Positions 49,762 to 58,949 are shown, counted from the stretch's first letter. The stretch: 64,000 nt of DNA from Acetivibrio alkalicellulosi (GCA_008125075.1 VLTH01000002.1:831688-895687); one strand, 5' to 3'. Made by a program: numbers and translations. The notes: generated by a model from the sequence alone, not told the origin.

Positions 49762-50589
49762 ATGAAGGTTTTAACTATAATTGGTTCTGCAAAAAATGGA
49801 AATACATCTGAAATAATTAGATGTTTTAAAGAAGAGTTAAAAAAGCTAGGTGAGTATGAATTTGAGGACTTATACTTAGAAGACTTTAAGATTGATTTTT
49901 GCACGGGTTGTCACAATTGTATTTTCATAGGGGAAGACAAGTGTCCCCATTATAATGATGTTAAAGCAATTGAGGATAAAATTTTAGTATCAGATATTTT
50001 AATCTTAGCAACTCCAGGTTATATGTTTAGCGTAACTGGTATTATGAAAAATTTTCTAGATCACGTTGCCTATAATTGTCATAGGCCTAAATATTTTAGC
50101 AAGAAAATTTTTTACATTTCAAGTTGTACTAAGTGGCAAGAAAAGGGTGTGTTTATTCCAATGCAAACGTGGGGTTCAGCAGCTGGATTTAGTTTTATTG
50201 GAAAAATGTATATTGATATGCTACCTTTACCTTTTACGGAAAAAGAAAAGATGAAGAGAAGGAAGAGGATAAAAAAAAGTGCTGTTTCTTTTGACAAAAG
50301 TGCGATGACAATAGTTGATATAAAACCAGATTTTGGAGGAGTTGTAATATTTCATTCATTTAGAACTATATGTAAAATAGCACCTAAAATTATGAAGGCA
50401 GACTATGAATATTTCAAAAAAATAAAAGCATATGATAAAGATACAAAGTGGTATGTTAATGCAAAGATTTCACCCATTAAACATTATTTAGCAAATTTTA
50501 TTGAAAAAAGAATTGAAAAAGCAATAAATAAAATGATTGACAAGAATGAAATTGATAACTGTAAGGGTAGCTTCAAAAATAAGTTGTGA
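49762..50589 (+). CDS. NADPH-dependent FMN reductase/flavodoxin family protein
   Basis: The 275-residue protein starts MKVLTIIGSAKNGNTSEIIRCF, the FMN phosphate-binding loop of the flavodoxin-like fold, and has FCTGCHNCIF with two cysteines and ILATPGYMFSVTGIMKNFLDHV, both typical of iron-sulfur flavoprotein-type NAD(P)H reductases. The C-terminal 90 residues are basic and extra. AAGGAGAG precedes the ATG at 49762. It likely reduces a small electron acceptor. It is tightly behind the metallopeptidase gene. Confidence 0.85.
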   Translation: MKVLTIIGSAKNGNTSEIIRCFKEELKKLGEYEFEDLYLEDFKIDFCTGCHNCIFIGEDKCPHYNDVKAIEDKILVSDILILATPGYMFSVTGIMKNFLDHVAYNCHRPKYFSKKIFYISSCTKWQEKGVFIPMQTWGSAAGFSFIGKMYIDMLPLPFTEKEKMKRRKRIKKSAVSFDKSAMTIVDIKPDFGGVVIFHSFRTICKIAPKIMKADYEYFKKIKAYDKDTKWYVNAKISPIKHYLANFIEKRIEKAINKMIDKNEIDNCKGSFKNKL

Positions 50590-50615
50590 CTATATGAGGT
50601 CGTCACATCCTATGT

Positions 50616-51062
50616 ATGACTGCACTTTACAAAGAGACAATTGATGAACTGTCAACAGCAATGGATACATATAAAATAATTGCGAATAAACTCATTGGTA
50701 AATTAATTTCTGAAACTAAACAGCCTGAAATAAAAGAGATAATTAAAGGTCAGTACTATTTAATTGAAAATTCAGAACTGATAAATGGGAAAAAACATTT
50801 ATCTGATAGCTGGGATTTTGATGTACATGGAGAACATTGCCTTTTTGTAAATTTGGTTACAGGGCAAAGACTTGAAGTTTCACTTGGGAATAAAGAAAGT
50901 TTAGGAAACCTTGATCCATATTTTTTCTATGACTTTCTTAAAACTACAGAGAGCCTTAAGCACTTGGCAGATAACTTTAAAAATCCATTTAATGATATGT
51001 GTGCTTTTTTTGAACACCTAATAGAACAAAAAGTACGCACTTATGAATATTTTTGGTGTTGA
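50616..51062 (+). CDS. Hypothetical protein, possibly DUF6896-like
   Basis: The 148-residue soluble protein has an N-terminal helix (MTALYKETIDELSTAMDTYKIIANKLIGKLI) and a beta-rich middle with WDFDVHGEHCLFVNLVTGQRLEVSLGN, then PYFFYDFLKT and a C-terminal helix. The HGxxCxFxN pattern recalls small immunity-like DUF6896 proteins, but I am not sure. The ATG at 50616 has only a weak site (GAGGTCG). It starts 27 bases after the flavodoxin gene. Confidence 0.55.
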   Translation: MTALYKETIDELSTAMDTYKIIANKLIGKLISETKQPEIKEIIKGQYYLIENSELINGKKHLSDSWDFDVHGEHCLFVNLVTGQRLEVSLGNKESLGNLDPYFFYDFLKTTESLKHLADNFKNPFNDMCAFFEHLIEQKVRTYEYFWC

Positions 51063-51163
51063 ATACAGAAAGTTGATCAGCAGTCAAGGTTGAAAGTTTT
51101 GAGGCATCCGTCCTAGGATTTGCAACGGAAAGGCTCTGAAGTAAAAATTAAGGGGAAAAGTTT

Positions 51164-51607
51164 ATGGCAAAGAAGAAAAGATTTAAGGGACATTATTGTA
51201 AAGTGTGTGACAGTTACATAGCTAATGAAAGGTTTTCAGGAAAAGGACATGCAAGGCATATATGTAAAAAGTGTTCTAAATTACCTATCGAAGAGCAACA
51301 TGAACAAATAAATCTAAATAGGATATTTAGTTTATATAGGTATTCAAATCTTTCAAAAGTAAATAGAATAAAGTTAGAAAAGTTTTTAGGTAACAAATCA
51401 AAAAAAGTAAGAGAAGCTGCAAGAGAAATGCTTGACGAATTTACGGGAAAATCAAGATATAAGATTATGGAAGATGAGGAGTATGAATATGAAGAGTTTA
51501 TGCTTAGTAATCTAGAAGATTATGAGTTTGTAAAACAATTGGAAGACGATTGCTATTTAGATGACACTGAAGGTAATTATATTGAAGATGACGAATTGCC
51601 TTTTTAA
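51164..51607 (+). CDS. Zinc-ribbon-like hypothetical protein
   Basis: The 147-residue protein has CKVCDSYIANERFSGKGHARHICKKCS at its N-terminus, a four-cysteine treble-clef or zinc-ribbon with two histidines nearby, then a helical middle (VNRIKLEKFLGNKSKKVREAAREMLDEF) and a very acidic tail. AAGGGGAAA precedes the ATG. It probably binds zinc and protein or nucleic acid; no family name is certain. Confidence 0.65.
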   Translation: MAKKKRFKGHYCKVCDSYIANERFSGKGHARHICKKCSKLPIEEQHEQINLNRIFSLYRYSNLSKVNRIKLEKFLGNKSKKVREAAREMLDEFTGKSRYKIMEDEEYEYEEFMLSNLEDYEFVKQLEDDCYLDDTEGNYIEDDELPF

Positions 51608-51676
51608 AGTCTTTTGAGGACTTTTCGTACTTTGTAGAGTTTTATATTATTTAAAGAAAATGGTACGGGACAAAAA

Positions 51677-51796
51677 AATGATTTGAGATTTAGTAAGTTA
51701 GGCTCATCATATATAAATAAGAGTCATGGACTAATTCATGGAGATTTTGGTGATGGTAACTATAATATTGATTATGGAAACAGCAATATTATATAG
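51677..51796 (+). pseudogene. Aminoglycoside-phosphotransferase-fold fragment
   Basis: One frame reads YINKSHGLIHGDFGDGNYNIDYGNSNII and then a stop. This is the catalytic loop HGDFxxGNxxID of the APH/choline-kinase fold, with nothing of the rest of the protein around it. The glutamate/aspartate of the DFG-like motif that should follow is lost. It is the only gene-like trace in the 330 bases between 51608 and 51941. Confidence 0.6.
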
Positions 51797-51941
51797 AAAA
51801 TGACATTTTATATTTGGGAATATATGAAGATGATTGATAAAGCTTGTGATTTTTAAAGAGCATCTATGCTGCGGTGTAGCTCTACCGTGACTATTAAAGT
51901 AAGGATTAGTGAATAAGAAACAAATTATAAGGAGCAGATAT

Positions 51942-52871
51942 ATGAAGAATAAGAACATTATATTTATTAGTATTCTAGTAGCTATTATTTGTATAACAGG
52001 ATGTAATAGGAGAGATATTGGTATACCTTCTCAAAAAGAACTTAATGAATATATATTAGATAATTTAGATAGTAGTAATGCTTTTCAAGATGAATTAGAT
52101 GAAAGTATGGTAGATATAATAGATGTTAGTAAAGACTCTTTTCAAGAAGTAAACGAGATTACTGAGAATGATATAGATATAATTAATGATTCTCAAGTAG
52201 TAACAGAGCTTACTCCAATTAGCTATGATATTTCATCAATGACTTATACAATAGAAGATGATGACAATAGCATTAGTATCAAGTACCCATTAATATCGGG
52301 ATTAAATGATCAAATTAAGCAAAAAATTATAAATGAACTAATTATGACTGAAGCTCTTAAAGTGTATAACTATTATGATTGTGAAGATAGAGGTCATTTA
52401 GCATTAGATATTGAATTTAATATTTCTTTGAAAAGTGACTATATTTTAAGTATTCAATATTATGGATTGGGTTATGTTGAAGAAGCAGCTCGCCCAAATA
52501 AGTTATTTTATACCACTAATATTGATATTCTAACAGGAATTAAGTTAAGGTTAGTAGATCTTGTTAATATTGAAGATGAGTTTATAAACATGTATATTAA
52601 TGGAGAATTTGAATATGTAGGACCATTAGAAGAAGAGCCTAATTTAGGGTATTATGGTACTCATGCTTTTGCAGAAAAAGGTTTTATTAACGCTGATAAT
52701 ATGGAAAGTGTGTTTAGTTATTTAACTGTAGATTCTCTGGGTATATCAATACCCGTTGCTCATGCAATAGGAGGGTATGCAGAATTTGAGATTAAGTATA
52801 AAGATATTCCAGAATACTTGGTAGGTAATAGTCAAGGATGGAATAAATTTATTACTAGTGCAAAGAAGTAA
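51942..52871 (+). CDS. Lipoprotein with PdaC/DUF3298-like domain
   Basis: The 309-residue protein has a lipoprotein signal (MKNKNIIFISILVAIICITGC), an acidic linker rich in D, N and I (to about residue 100), and a C-terminal domain with ISIKYPLISGLNDQIKQKIINELI and SIQYYGLGYVEEAARPNKLFYTTNIDILTGIKLRLVDL. This is the layout of DUF4163/DUF3298 domains found next to or in PdaC-type secreted proteins. It is bound outside the membrane; its role is unknown. AAGGAGC precedes the ATG at 51942. Confidence 0.75.
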   Translation: MKNKNIIFISILVAIICITGCNRRDIGIPSQKELNEYILDNLDSSNAFQDELDESMVDIIDVSKDSFQEVNEITENDIDIINDSQVVTELTPISYDISSMTYTIEDDDNSISIKYPLISGLNDQIKQKIINELIMTEALKVYNYYDCEDRGHLALDIEFNISLKSDYILSIQYYGLGYVEEAARPNKLFYTTNIDILTGIKLRLVDLVNIEDEFINMYINGEFEYVGPLEEEPNLGYYGTHAFAEKGFINADNMESVFSYLTVDSLGISIPVAHAIGGYAEFEIKYKDIPEYLVGNSQGWNKFITSAKK

Positions 52872-52972
52872 GGGAAAGGCATGTTGCTCCGATGAGTTTA
52901 ATTTATTTATTATGTGCAAGGAAGAAAAAAATGGAAAATTTAAAGCACGAACTGGAGATTAATTAGTGGGAG

Positions 52973-53755
52973 GTGATACTTATAATTACCATTTATGATT
53001 GGTTTGGCTATGAATTGCCGATAAAGGAACGTTATCGGTTGATAAAAGAAGCTGGATTTGATGGGGTTTTATTATGGTGGAGTGAATATTTAGATCGTAA
53101 TGATTACCGCAACGGACCACAAATTGTGCGAGAAGCGGGTCTTTTTATAGAAAATATCCACGCGCCATTCCAAGTCCAAAACGACCTATGGCTTGACAAT
53201 CTAGACGGTGAAGCCTCAACTGATTGCTATTTGCAATGTGTTACGGATTGTGCAGAATTTGAAATTCCCACAATGGTGGTACACCTGCCTGATGAAGGCA
53301 ATCCATATAACAAATTGGGACTGTATAGGATCAAGAGAATCGCTGAAAAAGCTGAGCAGTTTGGTGTTAATGTAGCGTTGGAGAATTTGCGGAACCTCTC
53401 AAATTTGACATATGTGATGGAACAAGTAGATTCCTTACGTATTGGATTTTGTTATGACTGCGCACATCACAACCGTTACTATCCTGACAATGATTTATTA
53501 TCCATGTATGGTTCTCGATTGATGGCGCTACATCTACATGATAATTTCGGAAATGCCACACACCGGCTACCTTTTGATGGCACCATTGATTGGTTTACAA
53601 CTATGAAAAAAATTGCTGAGACGGATTATGCAGGCGCGATTGCAATAGAGGTAATGAATTGGGGTTATATAGATTTATCAGCAGAGGAATTTTTACAGGA
53701 AGCGTTTGAGCGGGCCAAAAGACTAGATTTGCTAGGGACTGTCATTGAAGAATGA
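52973..53755 (+). CDS. Sugar phosphate isomerase/epimerase-like TIM-barrel protein
   Basis: The 260-residue protein is an AP-endonuclease-2/xylose-isomerase-like TIM barrel. Metal-ligand motifs are visible: ENIHAPF, VVHLPDEGN, VALENL (glutamate), FCYDCAHHNRYY, LHLHDNFG and AIEVMNWGYI. Members isomerise or epimerise sugars or polyols. The start is unclear: the GTG at 52973 overlaps GTGGGAGG, and no better start codon is in place. The gene is visibly more GC-rich than its neighbours, which suggests recent transfer. Confidence 0.85.
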   Translation: MILIITIYDWFGYELPIKERYRLIKEAGFDGVLLWWSEYLDRNDYRNGPQIVREAGLFIENIHAPFQVQNDLWLDNLDGEASTDCYLQCVTDCAEFEIPTMVVHLPDEGNPYNKLGLYRIKRIAEKAEQFGVNVALENLRNLSNLTYVMEQVDSLRIGFCYDCAHHNRYYPDNDLLSMYGSRLMALHLHDNFGNATHRLPFDGTIDWFTTMKKIAETDYAGAIAIEVMNWGYIDLSAEEFLQEAFERAKRLDLLGTVIEE

Positions 53756-53779
53756 TTTTTAAAAGGTGGGGAGATAAAT

Positions 53780-54256
53780 ATGGAGTATAGAGAAATTTTT
53801 AGTAAAGAAATAAAACAAGTAGCAAAATTACATAGTGAATTAGCTTACTTTATTCAACAAGAAACAAAAGATGATTATTGGGACTTTGGAATATTGCCTA
53901 TAGAGGGTATTAGTGAGCATTTGAAAGGATTTATAAATAGTCCAGAAAGAAAGATTTTTATTGCAAAAGAGGATGAAGTAATTGTTGGATTCATTGCTGG
54001 AGAAATAATATCTTGTCATCTCCCAATATCAAATACAAATAAAGTTGGATATATTTCTGGAGCGTTTGTTTTAACTGAATATAGAGGCAAAGGAATTATG
54101 AAGAAACTTGAAATGCACATTGTAGAATTTTTTAAAAGTTGTGGTATCAATTATTTAGAGGTTAATTTTATTTCAAATAACTTGCAAGCTAAGAGATGTT
54201 GGAACGGTTTGGGATATAAAACATTTAGAGAACAAGCAAGAAAGAGAATGGAGTGA
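53780..54256 (+). CDS. GNAT family acetyltransferase
   Basis: The 158-residue protein has the GNAT fold: IFIAKEDEVIVGFIAGEII, YISGAFVLTEYRGKGIMKKLEMHIVEFF (acetyl-CoA motif YRGKGI) and LEVNFISNNLQAKRCWNGLGYKTF. AAGGTGGGG precedes the ATG. It starts 24 bases after the TIM-barrel gene and ends 6 bases before the next gene, so three genes may form an operon. The substrate is unknown. Confidence 0.88.
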   Translation: MEYREIFSKEIKQVAKLHSELAYFIQQETKDDYWDFGILPIEGISEHLKGFINSPERKIFIAKEDEVIVGFIAGEIISCHLPISNTNKVGYISGAFVLTEYRGKGIMKKLEMHIVEFFKSCGINYLEVNFISNNLQAKRCWNGLGYKTFREQARKRME

Positions 54257-54262
54257 AAAGAA

Positions 54263-55108
54263 ATGAGTATAGACAAGCAATACTTAGCAGATTTTGAAGA
54301 GATATTGTCACACAGGTATGATAATGGTGAAGACTATTGGACTACCCCGGACAAACGCTTAATAAAAGGATCACCTTTCTCCACTCTTGATTGCGTACTT
54401 TATCTATTAGAATTAGGTATGGAACCCACTGAACCTTTACTTGAAAAATGCGCAGATTTAATATTTAGTGTATGGAAAGAAGATGGAAGTTTTAAGTTGT
54501 ATCCGAAAGGAGTTATTTACCCTTGCCATACCACTAATGCTGCTAATGTTCTTTGCCACATGGGGTATGCTTACGATATAAGACTTCAAAAAACTTTCCA
54601 ACACTTATTAGATACCCAATACACTGATGGAGGTTGGCGATGCAATAAGTTTAGCTTTGGTCGAGGTCCAGAAACTCAGTATTCAAACCCATTTCCAACA
54701 CTTACTGCCCTAAACGCATTTCGCTTTAGTGACTATCTTAACAAAGAGCCAGCACTTGATAGGTCTGTAGATTTTTTACTTGAACATTGGACTATTCGCA
54801 AACCAATTGGCCCATGTCACTACGGAATGGGGACATTGTTCATGCAGGTAGAATATCCCTTTCGTAACTACAATCTTTTTGTTTACGTGTATGTTTTATC
54901 TTTTTACGACCGGGCAAAAGAGGACAAACGGTTTTTAGAAGCCTTAAAAGCGCTGGAATCCAAAATGGTAGATAGTCAGATTGTTGTTGAGCGCATTGTT
55001 CCAAAGTTAGCTAAGTTTTCTTTCTGTAAAAAAGGTAAACCAAGTGCATTGGCAACAATACGCTATCACGAAATCTTAAAAAACCTTAGCAGAAATAAAA
55101 ACCAATAA
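54263..55108 (+). CDS. Prenyltransferase/squalene-cyclase-like alpha-toroid protein
   Basis: The 281-residue protein has helical repeats of the terpenoid cyclase/prenyltransferase toroid type: TLDCVLYLLELGMEPTEP, DLIFSVWKEDGSFKLYP (QW-like), QHLLDTQYTDGGWRCN and PFPTLTALNAFRFSDYL. It has no catalytic DxDD motif, so it is not a true cyclase; such short proteins may bind peptides or lipids. AAAAGAA precedes the ATG; coupling with the GNAT gene 6 bases upstream is likely. Confidence 0.75.
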   Translation: MSIDKQYLADFEEILSHRYDNGEDYWTTPDKRLIKGSPFSTLDCVLYLLELGMEPTEPLLEKCADLIFSVWKEDGSFKLYPKGVIYPCHTTNAANVLCHMGYAYDIRLQKTFQHLLDTQYTDGGWRCNKFSFGRGPETQYSNPFPTLTALNAFRFSDYLNKEPALDRSVDFLLEHWTIRKPIGPCHYGMGTLFMQVEYPFRNYNLFVYVYVLSFYDRAKEDKRFLEALKALESKMVDSQIVVERIVPKLAKFSFCKKGKPSALATIRYHEILKNLSRNKNQ

Positions 55109-55200
55109 ATAGCATTCAATGATATAATAAATCAGAGCATATGAAGGGCATTTTAGTGAAAAGAGATGTCGGATATAAAAAATAGAAAGGAAAAAGACTT

Positions 55201-55980
55201 ATGGAAAAGCTAATTAAGCAGTATTTTTTATCAACTGCTGCTGGTAAAAGATTAATAGCAAAATCCCTATTACATATTTCATCAATAGTTGAAGCTTTAG
55301 AAAATAGAACTATTGTAATTATTGCAGGAACAACAAATGGGTATATAGTTGAAGAAATTTTTAAAAGAAAAAGCCAGACTTGTGAGTTTTCTAAGAATAG
55401 ATTTTTTAGAGGTGTATCATTGCCACCTAAATATGTTACCACGGATACTGGCAGATTAAGTGATGAAAGCCTGTTTCCTGGTGATGTTGTTATAGAAAAA
55501 GGAAAGTGGCATAAAGGTAAAACAATATTTGATGTTGCTGATAGTTTGCAAAAAGGAGATGTTATAATAAAAGGTGCTAATGCTATTAATTTGAAAAGCA
55601 AGCAAGTAGCAATATATATTGGACATCCAACAGCAGGTACAATAAGTGCTACACTTCAAGCAGTTTTAGGCAGGAGAGTAGAACTATATTTACCTGTTGG
55701 ATTGGAAAAAAGGATAGATGGAGATATTAATGATATAGCCAGAAGATTAAACTCTGTAAATGCAACTGGATTAGGATATCTACCTGTAAGTGGTAATATT
55801 ATAACTGAATTACAAGCAATAAAAACAATAACGGGAGCTGAAGCAGAACTTGTTGCTGGCGGAGGAGTATGTGGAGCAGAAGGGAGTTGCTGGATAGCTG
55901 TTTCAGGAAATCAAAAACAGTTGAGGGATGTAGATGACTTAATTAAAGATATAGCTAATGAACCTAATTTCGAGCTTTAG
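55201..55980 (+). CDS. Conserved protein of unknown function, Gly-rich
   Basis: The 259-residue protein starts MEKLIKQYFLSTAAGKRLIAKSL and has glycine-rich parts IAGTTNGYIVEE, DVVIEKGKWHKGKTIFDVADSLQKGDVIIKGANAI and VAGGGVCGAEGSCWIAVSG. The layout suggests an alpha/beta nucleotide- or sugar-binding fold. I recognise it as a conserved clostridial/archaeal-type hypothetical but can name no function. GAAAGGAAAAAG precedes the ATG. It stands alone. Confidence 0.6.
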   Translation: MEKLIKQYFLSTAAGKRLIAKSLLHISSIVEALENRTIVIIAGTTNGYIVEEIFKRKSQTCEFSKNRFFRGVSLPPKYVTTDTGRLSDESLFPGDVVIEKGKWHKGKTIFDVADSLQKGDVIIKGANAINLKSKQVAIYIGHPTAGTISATLQAVLGRRVELYLPVGLEKRIDGDINDIARRLNSVNATGLGYLPVSGNIITELQAIKTITGAEAELVAGGGVCGAEGSCWIAVSGNQKQLRDVDDLIKDIANEPNFEL

Positions 55981-56082
55981 AACTCAAGCCTTCCTGAGAT
56001 TGATCCCAACTATATGCGAACTTTAAGGCATTTAGTTTATATAGCCAAGTAAATATTTTTTAGAATGGAGCTTAGTCTAAAT

Positions 56083-56610
56083 ATGAGAACACCTATATTA
56101 GAAACGGATAGACTGATGTTGAGACCTTTAAAGTTGGATGATGCAGAACATATTTATAAGAATTGGAGTAGTGATACTGAGGCTGTAAAATACATGCAAT
56201 GGGATTTGCATTTAAGTATAAATGATGCAAAAGAATGGTTAGTTAATGAAGAACAAGCAATCGATAGTGATAATAGTTATAATTGGGGATTTGTATTAAA
56301 GAAGACAGGCTGTTTAATTGGCTCAGGTGGTTATTTTTATAATGTAGAGTTTAAAATGTTTGAGATTGGATATATAATTATGCGCCAATATTGGAGACAA
56401 GGTATTACTTCAGAAGCAGTGGAAAGAATCATATCATATGCTAAAGACACACTAGGACTAAAAACGCTATATGCAAAGCACGCAAATGATAATATAGCAT
56501 CTGGACGTATTCTGGAGAAGCAAGGATTTGAATATAAGAGCGATGGAAAGTATTCGAAATTTAGTGGGAGTGTAGAATTTGATAGCAAGAATTACATTTT
56601 GAAGCTGTAA
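56083..56610 (+). CDS. RimJ/RimL-type GNAT acetyltransferase
   Basis: The 175-residue protein begins MRTPILETDRLMLRPLKLDDAEHIYKNW, the classic opening of RimL-type N-acetyltransferases, with FEIGYIIMRQYWRQGITSEAVERIISYA (acetyl-CoA site) and KHANDNIASGRILEKQGFEYKSDG. ATG 56083 is chosen since GGAG lies upstream and the family starts here; ATG 56065 is in frame. It may acetylate a protein N-terminus or a small amine. Confidence 0.9.
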   Translation: MRTPILETDRLMLRPLKLDDAEHIYKNWSSDTEAVKYMQWDLHLSINDAKEWLVNEEQAIDSDNSYNWGFVLKKTGCLIGSGGYFYNVEFKMFEIGYIIMRQYWRQGITSEAVERIISYAKDTLGLKTLYAKHANDNIASGRILEKQGFEYKSDGKYSKFSGSVEFDSKNYILKL

Positions 56611-56624
56611 ATTATATAATTCCT

Positions 56625-56800
56625 CTAAAAAAGTTTATTTTTATTGCAAACTTTTGCTCTAAAACTTAGTTATACTTAGGCTTGGAGTAGAATTCAGAAT
56701 CCGGAATTCAGGATTCTGAATATTTGGAATTAAGCATTTTGATTTTCTACTGAATTCTCAATTCTATGGTTCTGAATTCTTGCGGCTTTGCCGCGGTATG
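56625..56800. repeat. Intergenic inverted repeats and shared 21-mer
   Basis: The 340 bases between genes hold a degenerate AAAAAAGTTT/AAACTTTT hairpin at 56630-56660 like the end of family R, a palindromic run of GAATTCAGAATCC and GGATTCTGAAT near 56690-56722, and the 21-mer at 56774-56794 that is identical to 35102-35122. No gene is seen. Confidence 0.5.
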
Positions 56801-56951
56801 ATTTTATCAAAGTAAAAGCACCATAAAATTAAAGATAGATAAATGGATATCTTTACATAACAAATATACATATGATAAAATAACTAGAAATAGGGGTTTG
56901 TAGGAATATGATAAATTTAGAAGCTATTATTAAGGTTGAGGAGATTAAATT

Positions 56952-57629
56952 TTGAGAGAGATAAATAAGTATGTTGATAATAAAATAATTAAAATACCTG
57001 GTGGAGAAATAGCATTAAGAGATGATAGAATAAAACGAAAATGGGCAGTTGAAATAAAACCTTTTCTTCTTAGTAAATATCTTGTAACTAGTGAGTTGTA
57101 TTCATACATTACTAAAAATTTGACGTTAAATTTAAATGGAGAAAAAAAGCCTGTTGTAAATGTTTCATGGCATGATGCTGTTTCATTCTGTAATTTACTC
57201 TCAGAAAAATCTGGACTAAATAAATGCTATTCATTAAGTAGTAATGGGGAAGAGATACTCTGTGATTGGGAATCAGATGGATACCGGCTTCCAACTGATG
57301 CTGAGTGGGAGTATGCATGTAAAGCAGGAACAACAGGTGCTAGATATGGAGACTTAGATAAGATAGCTTGGTATAAAGAAAATTCAGGAGGCAAAGTCCA
57401 TGATGTAGGTGAAAAGGAACCAAATCCATGGGGATTGTATGATATGTTAGGTAATGTTTGGGAGTGGTGCTGGGATGTTTATGATGAACAAGTATATGGG
57501 TCTTATAGGATTTTGCGTGGCGGTGGTTGGAGTGATCCAGATAGGGGTTGCTTAGCTACAAATAGACGTCGTAGTCATCCGACATTTTCTATAGATGATC
57601 TTGGTTTCCGTCTTGCTAAATCATATTAA
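56952..57629 (+). CDS. Formylglycine-generating-enzyme-like (FGE-sulfatase fold) protein
   Basis: The 225-residue protein has the SUMF1/FGE fold: IKIPGGEIALRDD, KKPVVNVSWHDAVSFCNLLSEKSG, GYRLPTDAEWEYACKAGTT, PNPWGLYDMLGNVWEWCWDVY, RILRGGGWSD and DLGFRLA. These are the usual conserved blocks. The two cysteines of true formylglycine-generating enzymes near the C-terminus are not seen in the expected motif, so it may be a non-enzymatic or other C-type-lectin-like relative. The start is TTG 56952 with GAGGAG upstream. Confidence 0.85.
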   Translation: MREINKYVDNKIIKIPGGEIALRDDRIKRKWAVEIKPFLLSKYLVTSELYSYITKNLTLNLNGEKKPVVNVSWHDAVSFCNLLSEKSGLNKCYSLSSNGEEILCDWESDGYRLPTDAEWEYACKAGTTGARYGDLDKIAWYKENSGGKVHDVGEKEPNPWGLYDMLGNVWEWCWDVYDEQVYGSYRILRGGGWSDPDRGCLATNRRRSHPTFSIDDLGFRLAKSY

Positions 57630-57771
57630 AGAGACTTATGGATTATGACAGAAGAAAAAGGTGATTCTAATTATTGGGACTTCAAGTGGAGACTTTACTC
57701 CACCTGAAAATTATAAGAGTAGAATAATATAAATCTAATTATTAGAGCTCTTCTTTCTTACTATATGTACC

Positions 57772-58092
57772 TTATTTTTTCTTTTTAGTTTTTTGCATAG
57801 GCAGTTCTTCGTATGTTGCTTTAATAAACTCAGTTAAAAAATCTTTATTATCTAAGCAGTCTATAACAAAATGCGGTTTTGCGCCAGTATAAGGTGAATC
57901 TTCTATTATTTCATCAAGTAAATTTCTACCACTATTAGTTTCTTTAACAAAAAATTGATCATTACAGATTAGACCTATTATTTTGGCATTGCAATAAATA
58001 CCATACTCACCAAACATTTTTTTATATGTTATGTGTCCTGCTCCATTAATTTGATCACATACATATTCTACGAATTCTATCGATGAAGCCAT
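57772..58092 (-). CDS. TfoX N-terminal domain protein
   Basis: The 106-residue protein starts MASSIEFVEYVCDQINGAGHITYKKMFGEYGIYCNAKIIGLICND, the TfoX-N domain (xxxMFGxxGxY). Relatives take part in competence control in Gammaproteobacteria, but stand-alone TfoX-N proteins in Firmicutes have unknown roles. AGGAGG precedes the ATG. It is 19 bases downstream of the VOC gene on the same strand, so the two are one unit. Confidence 0.88.
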   Translation of the reverse strand: MASSIEFVEYVCDQINGAGHITYKKMFGEYGIYCNAKIIGLICNDQFFVKETNSGRNLLDEIIEDSPYTGAKPHFVIDCLDNKDFLTEFIKATYEELPMQKTKKKK

Positions 58093-58111
58093 ATAGTATT
58101 CCTCCTAAATT

Positions 58112-58474
58112 TTACTCCATAGGCTCAAGTAACAATATATTATTACCTTCAAAATCTTGCAACTTTAATTCTCTACCACCCCAAGCAGCTTTGTAGGGCG
58201 GTTCTAATTCCATGCCTTTTTGTTTTAATTCTTCATATGTTTTATCTAATCCATCTGTCATAAATACAAAGGTTGATCCTTTTACATATTTTCCCCATTT
58301 GTTTTCATCCCATATAGTTATTGTAGGAGCACCTTTAATAAAACCTATTTGGGCACCATCATAATCCCCGTAACCTTCAAATTGTATTGGAACTCCCAAA
58401 ATGTTTGTGTAAAATTCTACTAACTTTTTTGTATTACTTGATGAAATATTAATGCATAAAAGCGAATTTAACAT
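58112..58474 (-). CDS. VOC-superfamily (glyoxalase-like) protein
   Basis: The 120-residue protein is one VOC module pair: INISSSNTKKLVEFYTNILGVPIQFEG at the start, STFVFMTDGLDKTYEELKQKGMELEPP and FEGNNILLLEP near the end, as in glyoxalase/bleomycin-resistance-like proteins. It may bind a metal through the conserved glutamate at the end. AGGAGG precedes the ATG. It is the first gene of a two-gene minus-strand unit. Confidence 0.88.
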   Translation of the reverse strand: MLNSLLCINISSSNTKKLVEFYTNILGVPIQFEGYGDYDGAQIGFIKGAPTITIWDENKWGKYVKGSTFVFMTDGLDKTYEELKQKGMELEPPYKAAWGGRELKLQDFEGNNILLLEPME

Positions 58475-58949
58475 AATAAAATTCCTCCTAAAACTTAATT
58501 TTCAATAAGTATACCATTTTTTAAATATAATTAGTAGTAAATATATTTATATATTTATTTAAGCATTTTTTATTTGAGAGAGACTTTAGTACAGAGAGCT
58601 TAGATTTTTTATACCATATAATTTAAGGTCAAAATTTAGACATATTACAAATTAAATATTGCCTCTAGATAAAATAAATATAGTACCAAATTTAGCTTGG
58701 TTTTGTTATAATTGTATTAAGAATTACATTTTTCTGAGGGGACTAAAAAAGGAATATATGCTAAAATAGATAAGCCAATTAAACATCCATTGCTAATTAC
58801 TCATGGTGAAAATGACTTATCATTAATTAGAAATATGTCAGCTAAATGGTGTTAGTATAAATAATTAGAGTATAGTATTACATTATAAGTTAAGAAATTT
58901 ACTTAACCTATCATTAGGAGATTAGTTTTTTAATGGGGGAGGAATATAT
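58475..58949. other. Intergenic region with a gene fragment
   Basis: Very AT-rich DNA with only one gene trace, an alpha/beta-hydrolase fragment at 58751-58855. The end is the leader of the HAD-like gene with GGGGGAGG. Confidence 0.5.
58751..58855 (+). pseudogene. Alpha/beta-hydrolase fragment
   Basis: The frame GIYAKIDKPIKHPLLITHGENDLSLIRNMSAKWC ends in a stop. PLLITHGEND is the strand-7 region with the acidic catalytic residue of many alpha/beta hydrolases (usually PxLxxxGxxD). The nucleophile and histidine parts are gone. A gene was destroyed here. Confidence 0.55.

Noticed and set aside
49762-50589. Extension of the flavodoxin frame upstream to 49654
   Set aside because: It would overlap the metallopeptidase end; AAGGAGAG before ATG 49762 fixes the start.
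56952-57629. Active sulfatase-modifying enzyme
   Set aside because: The active-site cysteine pair of true formylglycine-generating enzymes was not recognised and no sulfatase gene is close.
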